From: Alphaproteobacteria bacterium
GTDB lineage: Bacteria; Pseudomonadota; Alphaproteobacteria; DSM-16000; Inquilinaceae
Assembly: GCA_029263555.1 (NCBI GenBank)
Contig: JAJUFW010000053.1
Location: 1 to 10,341, forward strand
Direction: 5' to 3'
DNA: 10,341 nucleotides
The notes under the pieces are model-generated. The model was not told the origin of the DNA, ran no database searches, and saw nothing but the letters and a program-made list of their open reading frames with translations. The translations under genes and the position numbers were made by a program. Shown piece by piece: positions 1-7,037 of this stretch. Each line of letters starts with the position of its first letter. Position 1 is the first letter of the stretch.

Positions 1-1
1 G

Positions 2-1189
2 ACCATCCAGGCGACGGGCAGCATCGGCATCGAGCGGGATGACACCCGCTCCGTGACCGGTGCAAAAAACGAGGAGACGATCAATCCTGCGTCCATCGGG
101 ATCGAGATCGTCCAGCCGCTGTACCGCGGCGGCCGTACACAGGCGAGCGTGCGTCAGGCCGAGAACGCCGTTCAGGCGGCCCGGGCATCATACACCGACG
201 TCGAGCAGCAGGTCCTCCTGAACGCGGTCATCGCATACATGAACGTGGTTCGCGAGCAGGCCGTCCTCGATCTTGCCCGCAATAACGAGGAGGTGCTGCG
301 GCGGCAGTTGCAGGCCTCCCGCGACCGGTTCGAGGTCGGAGAGATCACGCGTACCGACGTCAGCCAGGCGGAATCCCGCCTCGCGGGGGCGATTGCCTCC
401 CGGATCGAGGCGGAAGGTGCGCTGTCCGCGGCACGGGCCACCTATGAAAGGGTGATCGGCGTGCCTCCGGGTGAACTTCAGGCGCCGAACCCGACCCTGA
501 TGCTCCCGACCTCTCTCGAAGAGGCCATTCTGCTGGCCGAACAGAACAGCCCCGCTGTGATCGCCCAGAGCTTCAACGAACAGGCGGCGTCGGCCGGCGT
601 CGACGTCGTTCGGGGCGAATTGCTGCCGGAGATCAGCGTGGCCGGGCAGATCGCGCACAATCGCGAGCCGACGGTCAACATCGACCGGAGCGACAGCGCG
701 TCGATCGTCGCCCAGGTGGTGATCCCGCTCTACCAGGCGGGGGCCGTATCGTCCCGGGTCCGTGAAGCGCGGCACAGCGCGAACGCCGAACGAATCCGCG
801 TCACGGAAGCGCGCCGCCAAGCGATCGAGCAGGCGATCCAGGCCTGGGAGGGCCTTCAGACTTCCCGTGCCAGCATCGAATCGCTGACGTCGCAGATCCG
901 CTCGGCGGAGATCGCGCTGGAAGGCGTTCAGCAGGAAGCCTTCGTCGGCTCCCGAACCGTGCTGGACGTGCTGGATGCCGAGCAGGAACTGCTCGATGCC
1001 CGCGTCTCTCTCGTCCAGGCGCAGCGTGACGAAACCGTTGCGGCCTTCCAGCTGCTCGCGGCGGTCGGCGAACTGACCGCCCGGAATCTTAACCTTCCGG
1101 TCGAATATTACGACTTCGATCCCGATTACGACCGGGCGCGCCGAAGCTGGTGGGGGACTTCCGTCGAGGAGATAAGCGTAGAGGAGTAG
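2..1189 (+). CDS. tolC: TolC-family outer membrane protein, 3' part
   Basis: This is the C-terminal 395 residues of a TolC-type outer-membrane channel, which forms the exit duct of type I secretion or RND/ABC efflux systems. The frame is open to the left edge, so the signal peptide and true start lie outside the window; the internal GTG at 53 is not the start. The internal duplication typical of the family is visible: an entry motif with PLYRGG near residue 40 is followed by long Gln/Ala/Glu-rich helices (QAENAVQAARASY), and a second PLYQAG motif near residue 243 is followed by equivalent helices ending in VLDVLDAEQELLDARVSL. The chain ends in a short acidic, aromatic tail. The family assignment is firm; the transported substrate cannot be told. 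Neighbouring popZ and valS are chromosomal housekeeping genes and give no hint of a dedicated transporter partner, which may lie upstream. Confidence 0.93.
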   Translation, partial: TIQATGSIGIERDDTRSVTGAKNEETINPASIGIEIVQPLYRGGRTQASVRQAENAVQAARASYTDVEQQVLLNAVIAYMNVVREQAVLDLARNNEEVLRRQLQASRDRFEVGEITRTDVSQAESRLAGAIASRIEAEGALSAARATYERVIGVPPGELQAPNPTLMLPTSLEEAILLAEQNSPAVIAQSFNEQAASAGVDVVRGELLPEISVAGQIAHNREPTVNIDRSDSASIVAQVVIPLYQAGAVSSRVREARHSANAERIRVTEARRQAIEQAIQAWEGLQTSRASIESLTSQIRSAEIALEGVQQEAFVGSRTVLDVLDAEQELLDARVSLVQAQRDETVAAFQLLAAVGELTARNLNLPVEYYDFDPDYDRARRSWWGTSVEEISVEE

Positions 1190-1212
1190 CGCCGCCCGGC
1201 ATGCTGGGGCGT

Positions 1213-1229
1213 TTACGGTTTTGTTAACC
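1213..1229 (+). promoter_or_regulatory. Possible CtrA-type binding site upstream of popZ
   Basis: The sequence reads TTAC-N7-TTAACC. The alphaproteobacterial cell-cycle regulator CtrA recognises TTAA-N7-TTAA(C), so this has one perfect half and one half with a single mismatch at the right spacing. It lies about 70 bases before popZ, a cell-pole gene. A match this short can arise by chance, and regulation is inferred only. The site sits in the loop of a CTGGGG/CCCCAG inverted repeat (1204-1209 and 1234-1239). Confidence 0.3.
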
Positions 1230-1297
1230 TATTCCCCAGTAAAGCTGGCCATCAGGCTATCGCCTCTCATCCGCAGCATGGCGGGACGCGGGTTCAC

Positions 1298-1846
1298 ATG
1301 AGCGATTCGACAACCCAGAAAGAACCATCGATGGAGGAGATCCTCGCCTCCATTCGCCGGATCATCTCCGAGGATGGGGAGGGGGAGAACAGGCCCGAAG
1401 ACGGGACCGGATCTCTTTCGGAGGTCTCTGTACCGGATGACGTGCTGGAGCTGACCGATATCGTCGACGACGACCCGGCGCCGGCTGCCGCCTTCCAGCC
1501 CGAGGACGAGCCTACCGCGGACATCATCGGTGAATTGACGCCCGAGTCCGAAGACTTCAGGAGCGATACCATGCCCCCCATGCCGGACGAGGATTCCCTG
1601 GTCTCGGACGACACGGTCACGGCCGCCAGCGCCGCTCTCGGGCGCCTGACGGAACGGGCCGACGAGCGTGAGACGGCGCCGCGCGTAAGCCCGCCCGTCG
1701 GCGATGGCACCCGCACGCTGGAGGATCTGGTGAAGGAAGCGCTTCGCCCGATGCTGCGGGAGTGGTTGGAGAAAAATCTACCTTCCCTGGTCGAGGAGAT
1801 CGTCGAACGGGAAGTCCAGAAGATCGGGCGCGGCGCACGGCGCTGA
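1298..1846 (+). CDS. popZ: PopZ / DUF2497 cell-pole-organizing protein
   Basis: The 182-residue protein has the PopZ layout. A short conserved N-terminal helix (SMEEILASIRRIISEDGE, residues about 11-28) is the region that in Caulobacter binds client proteins. A long acidic, proline-containing and probably disordered middle follows (about 29-135). A C-terminal helical oligomerisation region (about 141-178; LEDLVKEALRPMLREWLEKN) completes it. In the family, PopZ self-assembles into a polar matrix that anchors the chromosome origin through ParB and recruits cell-cycle regulators. The length is close to that of Caulobacter PopZ. The ATG at 1298 keeps the conserved N-terminal helix whole; the ribosome site before it is weak and GC-rich. 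The gene lies 108 bases after the TolC-family gene and just before valS, an arrangement I recall as common in alphaproteobacteria. The family is clear, while polar function in this species is inferred. Confidence 0.9.
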   Translation: MSDSTTQKEPSMEEILASIRRIISEDGEGENRPEDGTGSLSEVSVPDDVLELTDIVDDDPAPAAAFQPEDEPTADIIGELTPESEDFRSDTMPPMPDEDSLVSDDTVTAASAALGRLTERADERETAPRVSPPVGDGTRTLEDLVKEALRPMLREWLEKNLPSLVEEIVEREVQKIGRGARR

Positions 1847-1865
1847 GCGGACCCGGATTCAATCC

Positions 1866-1918
1866 AGGTAATCGGCTGAGTTTTCCAGGCTGGCCCAACG
1901 GACCGGCCTGGGTTACCT
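1866..1918 (+). promoter_or_regulatory. Nested inverted repeat in the popZ-valS gap
   Basis: Two inverted repeats are nested. The outer one is AGGTAA (1866-1871) with TTACCT (1913-1918). The inner one is CCAGGC (1885-1890) with GCCTGG (1906-1911), and GG/CC pairing can extend the inner stem across one mismatch. The structure ends about 50 bases before the valS ATG. There is no U-tract after it, so it does not look like a standard intrinsic terminator, and I see no valine-rich leader peptide. It may be a structured valS leader or a popZ 3' stabiliser. Confidence 0.35.
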
Positions 1919-1967
1919 ATTGCCGGCACGAAATCTGAGAACCATCGGGACGAGGGAAAGTTCGGCG

Positions 1968-4646
1968 ATGCTGGACAAGACCTACAGCGCTGCCCAGATC
2001 GAGGCGAAGCATTACGCCGATTGGGAGCAGTCCGGCGCATTTGCCAGCGATGTCCGCTCCAACGGGCATCCGTTCACCATCATGATGCCGCCGCCGAACG
2101 TGACGGGCAGCCTGCATATGGGCCATGCCCTCAACATGACGCTGCAGGACGTCCTGACCCGCTACTATCGCCGATCCGGCCGCGACGCGTTGTGGCAGCC
2201 GGGCACCGATCATGCCGGCATCGCGACCCAGATGGTCGTGGAACGCAACCTGGCGCGCGAAGGAAAGAACCGCCGGGACCTTGGCCGGCAGGCCTTCGTC
2301 GACCGGGTCTGGGAATGGAAGGCCGAATCCGGCGGCATGATCACCCGCCAGCTTCGCCGCCTCGGCGCCTCGCCGGACTGGTCACGCGAGCGGTTCACGA
2401 TGGACGAGGGGCTGAACCGCGCCGTGCGCAAGGTCTTCGTCACGCTGTACCGCGAAGGCCTGATCTATCGTGACAAGCGCCTCGTCAACTGGGATCCGAA
2501 ACTGCGCACCGCGATCTCGGACCTGGAGGTGGAGCAGAAGGAGACGAAGGGGCATCTCTGGCACCTGCGCTATCCGCTGGCGGACGATCCGTCGCGCTGG
2601 ATCGTGGTTGCCACCACCCGTCCCGAGACCATGCTGGGCGACACTGCCGTCGCCGTGCATCCGGACGACGAGCGCTACAAGGATCTGATCGGCAAGTCGG
2701 TCCTTCTGCCGATCGTCGGGCGCAGGATCCCGATCATCGCCGACGCCTATTCCGATCCGGAGAAGGGATCGGGCGCGGTCAAGATCACGCCGGCACACGA
2801 CTTCAACGACTTCGAGGTCGGCCGGCGGCACAACCTGCCGATGATCAACATCCTCGACGCCGACGCCCGCATCAACGAAAACGCCCCCGAGGAGTACCGG
2901 GGGTTGGATCGGTACGATGCGCGGCGGAAGGTCGTGGAAACCTTCGAGGCACTCGGCCTACTGGAGAAGGTCGAGGATCACCTGCATACCGTCCCCTACG
3001 GCGACCGAGGCGGCGTGCCGATCGAGCCCTGGCTGACCGACCAGTGGTATTGCGATGACGCGACCCTGGCGAAGCCGGCCATCGAGGCGGTGGAGCAGGG
3101 GCGGACGGTGTTCGTGCCCAAGCAATGGGAGAACACCTATTTCGAGTGGATGCGCAACATCCAGCCATGGTGCATCAGCCGCCAGCTCTGGTGGGGCCAC
3201 CAGATCCCGGCATGGTACGGGCCGGACGGATCGGTCTTCGTGGCCGAGACCGAGGAGGAAGCGCGAGCGGAGGCACGGGAAAAGTACGGCCACGACGTGG
3301 AACTGCGCCGGGACGAGGACGTGCTCGACACCTGGTTCTCGTCCGCGCTCTGGCCGTTCTCCACCCTGGGCTGGCCCGACGACACGGCGGAGCTTCACCG
3401 CTACTATCCGGGCGACGTCCTGATCACCGGGTTCGACATCATCTTCTTCTGGGTGGCCCGGATGATGATGATGGGTCTCCATTTCATGGGCGACGTGCCG
3501 TTCCGGACGGTCTACATCCATGCTCTGGTCCGGGACGAAAAGGGCCAGAAGATGTCGAAGTCGAAGGGCAACGTCATCGACCCGATCGAGCTCATCGACA
3601 AATACGGCGCCGACGCCCTGCGTTTCACCCTCATCTCGATGGCTGCCCAGGGGCGTGACATCAAGCTTTCCGAGCAGCGGGTCGAAGGCTACCGGAACTT
3701 TGCGACCAAGCTGTGGAACGCGGCCCGGTACTGCCAGCTGAACGGGTGCGAACCGGTGCCCGGCTTCAATCCCCGAAGCTGCACGCTGACCGTCAACCGC
3801 TGGATTGTCGGAGAGGTCGCCGAAACGGCCTGGAAGGTGGACGAGGCACTCAAGGCCTACCGCTTCAACGAGGCCGCCGGTGCCCTCTACCAGTTCGCCT
3901 GGGGAACCTTTTGCGACTGGTATCTGGAGTTCACGAAGCCGATCCTGACTGGAGAGGACGAAAGGGCCAAGGCCGAGACGCGTGGCACCACCGCCTGGGT
4001 CCTCGATCAGATCCTCCATCTGCTGAACCCTCAGATGCCCTTCCTGACGGAAGAGCTGTGGGCGGCGCTTTCTCCGGCACGACCCGGCAGGTTGATTGCC
4101 GAGCCGTGGCCCCAGTATGCCCGGGACCTCGTCGATGCTGACGCCACCGCGGAAATGAGCTGGGTCGTCCGCCTGATCTCCGCGATCCGGACCGTCCGGT
4201 CCGAGATGAACGTGCCGCCGGCGGCCGAACTCTCCTGCTATCTCAAGGATGCATCCGAGACGACCAGAGCGCGGCTGACGACGCATGACGCGCTGATCCG
4301 GCGTCTCGCGCGGCTTTCGTCGATCGAGGCGATCGACACCGAGGCCCAGCTGCAGGAGGTCGTGCGGGGTGCGGCCCAGGCCGTCGTCGACGAGGCGACC
4401 GCTATTCTGCCGCTTTCGGGCGTAATCGATCTGGATCAGGAGAGGGCGCGGCTCTCCAAGGAGGCCGGCAAGCTCGATTCGGAAATCGCCAAGCTTCGCA
4501 AGAAGCTGGAAAACGAGCAGTTTCTTGCAAAGGCTCCTCCGGAAGTGGTCGAGGAGCAGCGCGATCGCCTGAGCGAAACGCTGCGGCTGAAGGAGAAGCT
4601 GGAGGCGGCGCTCGCCGTCGTGAGCAGCCAATCGGCTGCGGGGTGA
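1968..4646 (+). CDS. valS: Valyl-tRNA synthetase
   Basis: This 892-residue class Ia aminoacyl-tRNA synthetase charges tRNA-Val with valine in the cytoplasm. The HIGH-class motif is PPPNVTGSLHMGH (HMGH at 50-53), and the KMSKS loop is KMSKS at 528-532. The CP1 editing domain shows TTRPETMLGDT (216-226) and HDFNDFEVG; its second Asp, D281, matches the position that hydrolyses misacylated Thr-tRNA in the family. The anticodon-binding helical domain begins near 605 (NRWIVGEV). A C-terminal coiled coil (about 822-890, Lys/Glu-rich) is the ValRS tRNA-binding arm. The ATG at 1968 was chosen because GAGGGAA lies about 10 bases upstream and MLDKTYSA begins the conserved region. An in-frame TTG at 1920 would add 16 unconserved residues. 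The length fits bacterial ValRS, and no defects were seen. Confidence 0.98.
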   Translation: MLDKTYSAAQIEAKHYADWEQSGAFASDVRSNGHPFTIMMPPPNVTGSLHMGHALNMTLQDVLTRYYRRSGRDALWQPGTDHAGIATQMVVERNLAREGKNRRDLGRQAFVDRVWEWKAESGGMITRQLRRLGASPDWSRERFTMDEGLNRAVRKVFVTLYREGLIYRDKRLVNWDPKLRTAISDLEVEQKETKGHLWHLRYPLADDPSRWIVVATTRPETMLGDTAVAVHPDDERYKDLIGKSVLLPIVGRRIPIIADAYSDPEKGSGAVKITPAHDFNDFEVGRRHNLPMINILDADARINENAPEEYRGLDRYDARRKVVETFEALGLLEKVEDHLHTVPYGDRGGVPIEPWLTDQWYCDDATLAKPAIEAVEQGRTVFVPKQWENTYFEWMRNIQPWCISRQLWWGHQIPAWYGPDGSVFVAETEEEARAEAREKYGHDVELRRDEDVLDTWFSSALWPFSTLGWPDDTAELHRYYPGDVLITGFDIIFFWVARMMMMGLHFMGDVPFRTVYIHALVRDEKGQKMSKSKGNVIDPIELIDKYGADALRFTLISMAAQGRDIKLSEQRVEGYRNFATKLWNAARYCQLNGCEPVPGFNPRSCTLTVNRWIVGEVAETAWKVDEALKAYRFNEAAGALYQFAWGTFCDWYLEFTKPILTGEDERAKAETRGTTAWVLDQILHLLNPQMPFLTEELWAALSPARPGRLIAEPWPQYARDLVDADATAEMSWVVRLISAIRTVRSEMNVPPAAELSCYLKDASETTRARLTTHDALIRRLARLSSIEAIDTEAQLQEVVRGAAQAVVDEATAILPLSGVIDLDQERARLSKEAGKLDSEIAKLRKKLENEQFLAKAPPEVVEEQRDRLSETLRLKEKLEAALAVVSSQSAAG

Positions 4647-4650
4647 CGTC

Positions 4651-4693
4651 CCCGGGGCAGGGGCGGCCCTTCCGGTGCCGTCCGCGCCCCGGG
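4651..4693. terminator. Possible hairpin between convergent valS and PCu(A)C gene
   Basis: CCCGGGGC (4651-4658) and GCCCCGGG (4686-4693) form a perfect 8-base inverted repeat around a 27-base GC-rich loop. They lie between the facing stop codons of valS and the copper-chaperone gene, which are only 58 bases apart. Position suits a shared bidirectional terminator, but neither side has a U-tract and the loop is long. Confidence 0.3.
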
Positions 4694-4704
4694 CCGAGCA
4701 GTCC

Positions 4705-5193
4705 TCAGTGGCCTGCGTGCGTGTCCGCAGGCTCGTGAGCCTTCGGAGCGTCGACCGAGAGTTCCACGGTCACCGTCCCGGCGCTCTCGAAGGTGAGGGT
4801 GACGGGAATACGCTCGCCCGCGGCGAATGGGCGCTCCACGTCGATCAGCATGAGATGATATCCGCCCGGCTCCAGCCGGACGGTCTCGCCCGCCGGCAGC
4901 ACCAGGCCCTCCGGCTGGGCGCGCATGCGCATGACACCATCGACCATTTCGCTGCGATGCAGCTCGGTGACCGCCGCAAGGTCGGTTTCGGCGGAAACCA
5001 GCCGATCGTCCTTGGTGTCGTTGTTGGTGAGCGTCATGTATCCGGCGGCCGTAGGGGCACCGGGCGGCGTCGGCCGTGTCCAGGGATGTCCGATTTCGAT
5101 GGAGCCGATCGTGTATTCGTGGGCGGAGGCCGCGGCGACGAGCAGGGCGAGCGTGATGCCGGCGGTGGCGGCGAGACGAGTCCTCAACTTCAT
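4705..5193 (-). CDS. Periplasmic copper chaperone, PCu(A)C family
   Basis: The 162-residue protein belongs to the PCu(A)C (DUF461) family of periplasmic Cu(I) carriers that supply copper to the CuA/CuB centres of cytochrome oxidases. An N-terminal signal peptide (MKLRTRL, then a hydrophobic stretch) probably ends after ASA at residue 24. The metal-site pattern is visible: H79, M83, M90, then H113-x-M115 in the family string PGGYHLM. The preceding GLVLPAGETV and following PFAAGERIPVTLTF are also typical. A His-containing C-terminal tail (THAGH) may add a ligand. The start was set at 5193 because GAGGA lies about 6 bases upstream; an ATG at 5214 would add seven residues before the signal peptide. 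The gene lies 115 bases after the DUF2946 gene on the same strand, probably in one copper-related unit. Confidence 0.93.
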   Translation of the reverse strand: MKLRTRLAATAGITLALLVAAASAHEYTIGSIEIGHPWTRPTPPGAPTAAGYMTLTNNDTKDDRLVSAETDLAAVTELHRSEMVDGVMRMRAQPEGLVLPAGETVRLEPGGYHLMLIDVERPFAAGERIPVTLTFESAGTVTVELSVDAPKAHEPADTHAGH

Positions 5194-5233
5194 GGCTTCC
5201 TCAATAGGGGGCATGGATGAGCGCGCGGGTACG

Positions 5234-5278
5234 GGGCCGGTATCCCGCCGTCGAAGCCGGAACCGGCGGCGCCGGCCC
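5234..5278 (-). promoter_or_regulatory. GC-rich stem-loop in the leader of the PCu(A)C gene
   Basis: An outer pair GGGCCGG (5234-5240) / CCGGCCC (5272-5278) encloses an inner pair CCGCCG (5245-5250) / CGGCGG (5264-5269). A competing small hairpin, GCCGG-AA-CCGGC, lies at 5256-5267. On the minus strand this is about 40 bases before the chaperone start and downstream of the DUF2946 stop. No U-tract follows, so it is more likely a structured leader or processing element than a terminator. Some GC-rich pairing is expected by chance. Confidence 0.35.
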
Positions 5279-5282
5279 GCGC

Positions 5283-5312
5283 ATAATAGTGTTCGGATAA
5301 GGGTGCCGTCAG
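5283..5312 (-). promoter_or_regulatory. Possible promoter for the PCu(A)C gene
   Basis: On the minus strand CTGACG (5307-5312) is followed after 18 bases by TATTAT (5283-5288), resembling -35 and -10 elements. It overlaps the end of the DUF2946 gene and stands out as AT-rich in a very GC-rich gap. The -35 matches the consensus at only four of six positions, so this is tentative. Confidence 0.25.
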
Positions 5313-5701
5313 GCGAGCGCAGGCGGCCCGCGGGGGTGGGCGGCTTGCCCCTCGAGGGTGCGCGACACCCCCTGATCGATCGGGACGAACGCGACCTTCG
5401 CGACGAGGATGGGGCGGGCGACGTGCGCCGCGCCGGGCGAAAGCGCTTGGTCTGCCGAGTGGAAGATCTGGCAGATGGGGCAGTTCAGCGATGCCAGGTC
5501 CCGGCTCTTTTTGGCCGGACCGCTGTCGGGGAGGTCCGCGAGGGTGCGGCAGAGGACGAGCGGCAGGGTCGTTCCGTCGTTTCCGACGATCCAGGCACGC
5601 GGCAACGCCTGCCCCAGCGGAACCAGGGCATTCAGCATGAACCCGATCAGGGCCAGCCAGAATGGCCACTGGGTCCGTTTGATGAGAGATGAGGCGTTCA
5701 C
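5309..5701 (-). CDS. DUF2946 family small Cys-containing protein
   Basis: This 130-residue protein matches the DUF2946 pattern. It has an N-terminal hydrophobic segment (about 12-33, with PLGQAL at its end) that is either a signal peptide or a membrane anchor. A CPIC motif follows (C74, C77), with another Cys at C51 and a His at H81. The C-terminus is short and Pro/Ala-rich with the family's RGPP ending. No biochemical function is established that I know of. Such proteins are often encoded beside copper chaperones or copper receptors, and the next gene here is a PCu(A)C chaperone, so export and metal or thiol handling is a reasonable inference. The start is GTG at 5701 with no clear ribosome-binding site, but no better start precedes the hydrophobic segment: the next Met is residue 22, inside it. 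Confidence 0.75.
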   Translation of the reverse strand: MNASSLIKRTQWPFWLALIGFMLNALVPLGQALPRAWIVGNDGTTLPLVLCRTLADLPDSGPAKKSRDLASLNCPICQIFHSADQALSPGAAHVARPILVAKVAFVPIDQGVSRTLEGQAAHPRGPPALA

Positions 5702-5774
5702 GGCGCTGGAGAGTATCGGCGCCCCAGCCAGATGGACAACTCGATTCTTCCGTCGGAAGGTCGGACAGGTCCCA

Positions 5775-6176
5775 TCAGGCGGTGGGAGCCTCGCCGGGAA
5801 AGCGCGGCAGATCGTCGTCGGTTTCGAACCAGTCCAGCCGGCTCGACGTCCAGATATGGTGATCGGGGCGCAATGCGGTCGGATCGTCCAGCGTTACGAT
5901 GTTCACGTCGATGGTCGGCGAGGTTTCGCTTTCCTGGAAAATGATCTGGGTTCCGCATCTGGGACAGAACAGGCGCTGTCCCTTGGATGAGGACCGGAAC
6001 ATTCTGGGCGACCCATCGAGCCGGACATGGTCGCGGGCGAAGGTTGCCCAGGCCATCACCGGGGCTCCGCTGGATCTCCGGCACAGCGTACAATGGCAAT
6101 AGCCGATCGAATCCGACCTTCCCCCAACATCGTACCGGACGGCGCCGCAGAGACAGCCGCCTGATAGCCGGGTCAT
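5775..6176 (-). CDS. GFA / CENP-V-fold zinc protein
   Basis: The 133-residue protein belongs to the GFA (glutathione-dependent formaldehyde-activating enzyme-like) family. All seven zinc-ligand cysteines of the fold are present: C8 and C10 in GGCLCGAVRY, C27, C29 and C32 in YCHCTLC, and C71 and C74 in FCPRCG. By analogy with the founding member, C8/C10/C71/C74 would hold a structural zinc and C27/C29/C32 a labile zinc. Most family members have no proven substrate, and the original glutathione-formaldehyde activity is disputed, so only a small-molecule or thiol-adduct role can be suggested. The ATG overlaps the TGA of xthA as ATGA, implying translational coupling with the upstream exonuclease gene. 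The DUF2946 gene follows after 73 bases on the same strand. The length is typical. Confidence 0.9.
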   Translation of the reverse strand: MTRLSGGCLCGAVRYDVGGRSDSIGYCHCTLCRRSSGAPVMAWATFARDHVRLDGSPRMFRSSSKGQRLFCPRCGTQIIFQESETSPTIDVNIVTLDDPTALRPDHHIWTSSRLDWFETDDDLPRFPGEAPTA

Positions 6177-6955
6177 CCCGCCGTCTCCAGTTCGATCAGC
6201 ACAGGCGTGTGGTCGGAGGCTTTCTCCCGGCCCCTGGGTTCCTTGTCGATCGTCGCCGAAACTAGCCGGTCGGCCGCCCGCGGCCCCAGGAGAAAGTGGT
6301 CGATCCGGATCCCCTTGTCCAGCGGCCAGCAGCCTGCCTGATAATCCCAGAAGCTGTAGGCCCGGCCTTGTCCCGGATGCAGGGCACGGTAGGCCTCCGT
6401 CAGGCCGAGATTCAGGAGTTCACGGAACTTGCGCCGCGTCTCGAGGCGGAAGAGCGCATCCTCTTCCCAAGCCTTCGGATCGTAGCAGTCGATCGGCTCG
6501 GGGATCACGTTGTAGTCGCCACCGAGCGCGAACGGGCGGTCCTCGGCCAGAAGTTGACGGGCCCTGGCCTTCAGGCGGTCCATGAAGGCCAGCTTGTAGG
6601 GATATTTGTCGGTTCCGACGGGGTTGCCGTTCGGCAGATAGATGGAAGCGACGCGCAGGTCGCCGATCGTGGCCTCGATATAGCGGGCATGGGTGTCGAA
6701 TTCGTCGCCCGGAAGGCCGCAGACGACGTCCTCGATCGGCAGCTTGGAGAGGATGGCCACGCCGTTATAGCTCTTCTGGCCGTGAACCGCCGTGTGGTAG
6801 CCCAGCCCCTCGATCTCAAAATACGGGAAATTTCCGGTCTCGCACTTGATTTCCTGGAGCAGGACTACGTCCGGGTCCGCCGTCTTCAGCCAGTCGAGGA
6901 CGTTGGGCAACCGTGCCTTGACCGAATTCACGTTCCAGGTGGCCAGCTTCAGCAT
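6173..6955 (-). CDS. xthA: Exodeoxyribonuclease III
   Basis: This 260-residue enzyme of the endonuclease/exonuclease/phosphatase superfamily cleaves at abasic sites and removes blocked 3' ends in base-excision repair. The full active-site set is visible: N8 (TWNVNS), E35 (LLQEIK), Y106 with YLPNGNP, D147 and N149 in GGDYNVIP, D219 in RIDHFLL, and the D248-H249 pair in SDHTPV. The start at 6955 places the first strand MLKLATWN as in E. coli Xth. A GGAGG lies about 12 bases upstream, slightly far but clear. The stop overlaps the start of the GFA gene. The erpA gene lies upstream on the same strand, but a terminator separates them, so xthA probably has its own promoter or depends on readthrough. 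Confidence 0.97.
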   Translation of the reverse strand: MLKLATWNVNSVKARLPNVLDWLKTADPDVVLLQEIKCETGNFPYFEIEGLGYHTAVHGQKSYNGVAILSKLPIEDVVCGLPGDEFDTHARYIEATIGDLRVASIYLPNGNPVGTDKYPYKLAFMDRLKARARQLLAEDRPFALGGDYNVIPEPIDCYDPKAWEEDALFRLETRRKFRELLNLGLTEAYRALHPGQGRAYSFWDYQAGCWPLDKGIRIDHFLLGPRAADRLVSATIDKEPRGREKASDHTPVLIELETAG

Positions 6956-6980
6956 GACGGACGGAAACCTCCGGGCGGAA

Positions 6981-7010
6981 TGAGAAAGGGCCCGCGGTCG
7001 GCAGGCCCTT
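6981..7010 (-). terminator. Rho-independent terminator after erpA
   Basis: AAGGGCC (6986-6992) and GGCCCTT (7004-7010) make a perfect 7-base stem with an 11-base loop. On the minus strand the stem is followed by a T-rich run (CCCTTTCTCATT). It starts 27 bases past the erpA stop, as expected for an intrinsic terminator of erpA. Confidence 0.65.
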
Positions 7011-7037
7011 CGCCTATATCATGAAACGGAAGCGATT

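Noticed and set aside
1920..1967. TTG start giving valS a 16-residue N-terminal extension
   Set aside because: The extension is unconserved in character, overlaps the folded leader region, and a good ribosome site precedes the ATG at 1968.
1847..1967. T-box or valine leader-peptide attenuator before valS
   Set aside because: No T-box landmarks, no ATG-initiated short peptide with Val codons and no U-tract terminator were seen; only the plain inverted repeats remain.
2958..4631. 557-residue open frame antisense to valS
   Set aside because: It mirrors the codon pattern of valS, has no recognisable domain, and lies wholly inside a conserved essential gene.
4675..5220. Plus-strand frame opposite the copper chaperone gene
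   Set aside because: The minus-strand protein has a signal peptide and a full PCu(A)C metal motif; the plus-strand product resembles nothing.
6296..7024. 242-residue plus-strand frame opposite xthA
   Set aside because: xthA on the minus strand has every active-site residue; the opposite frame has no motif and also runs through the erpA terminator.
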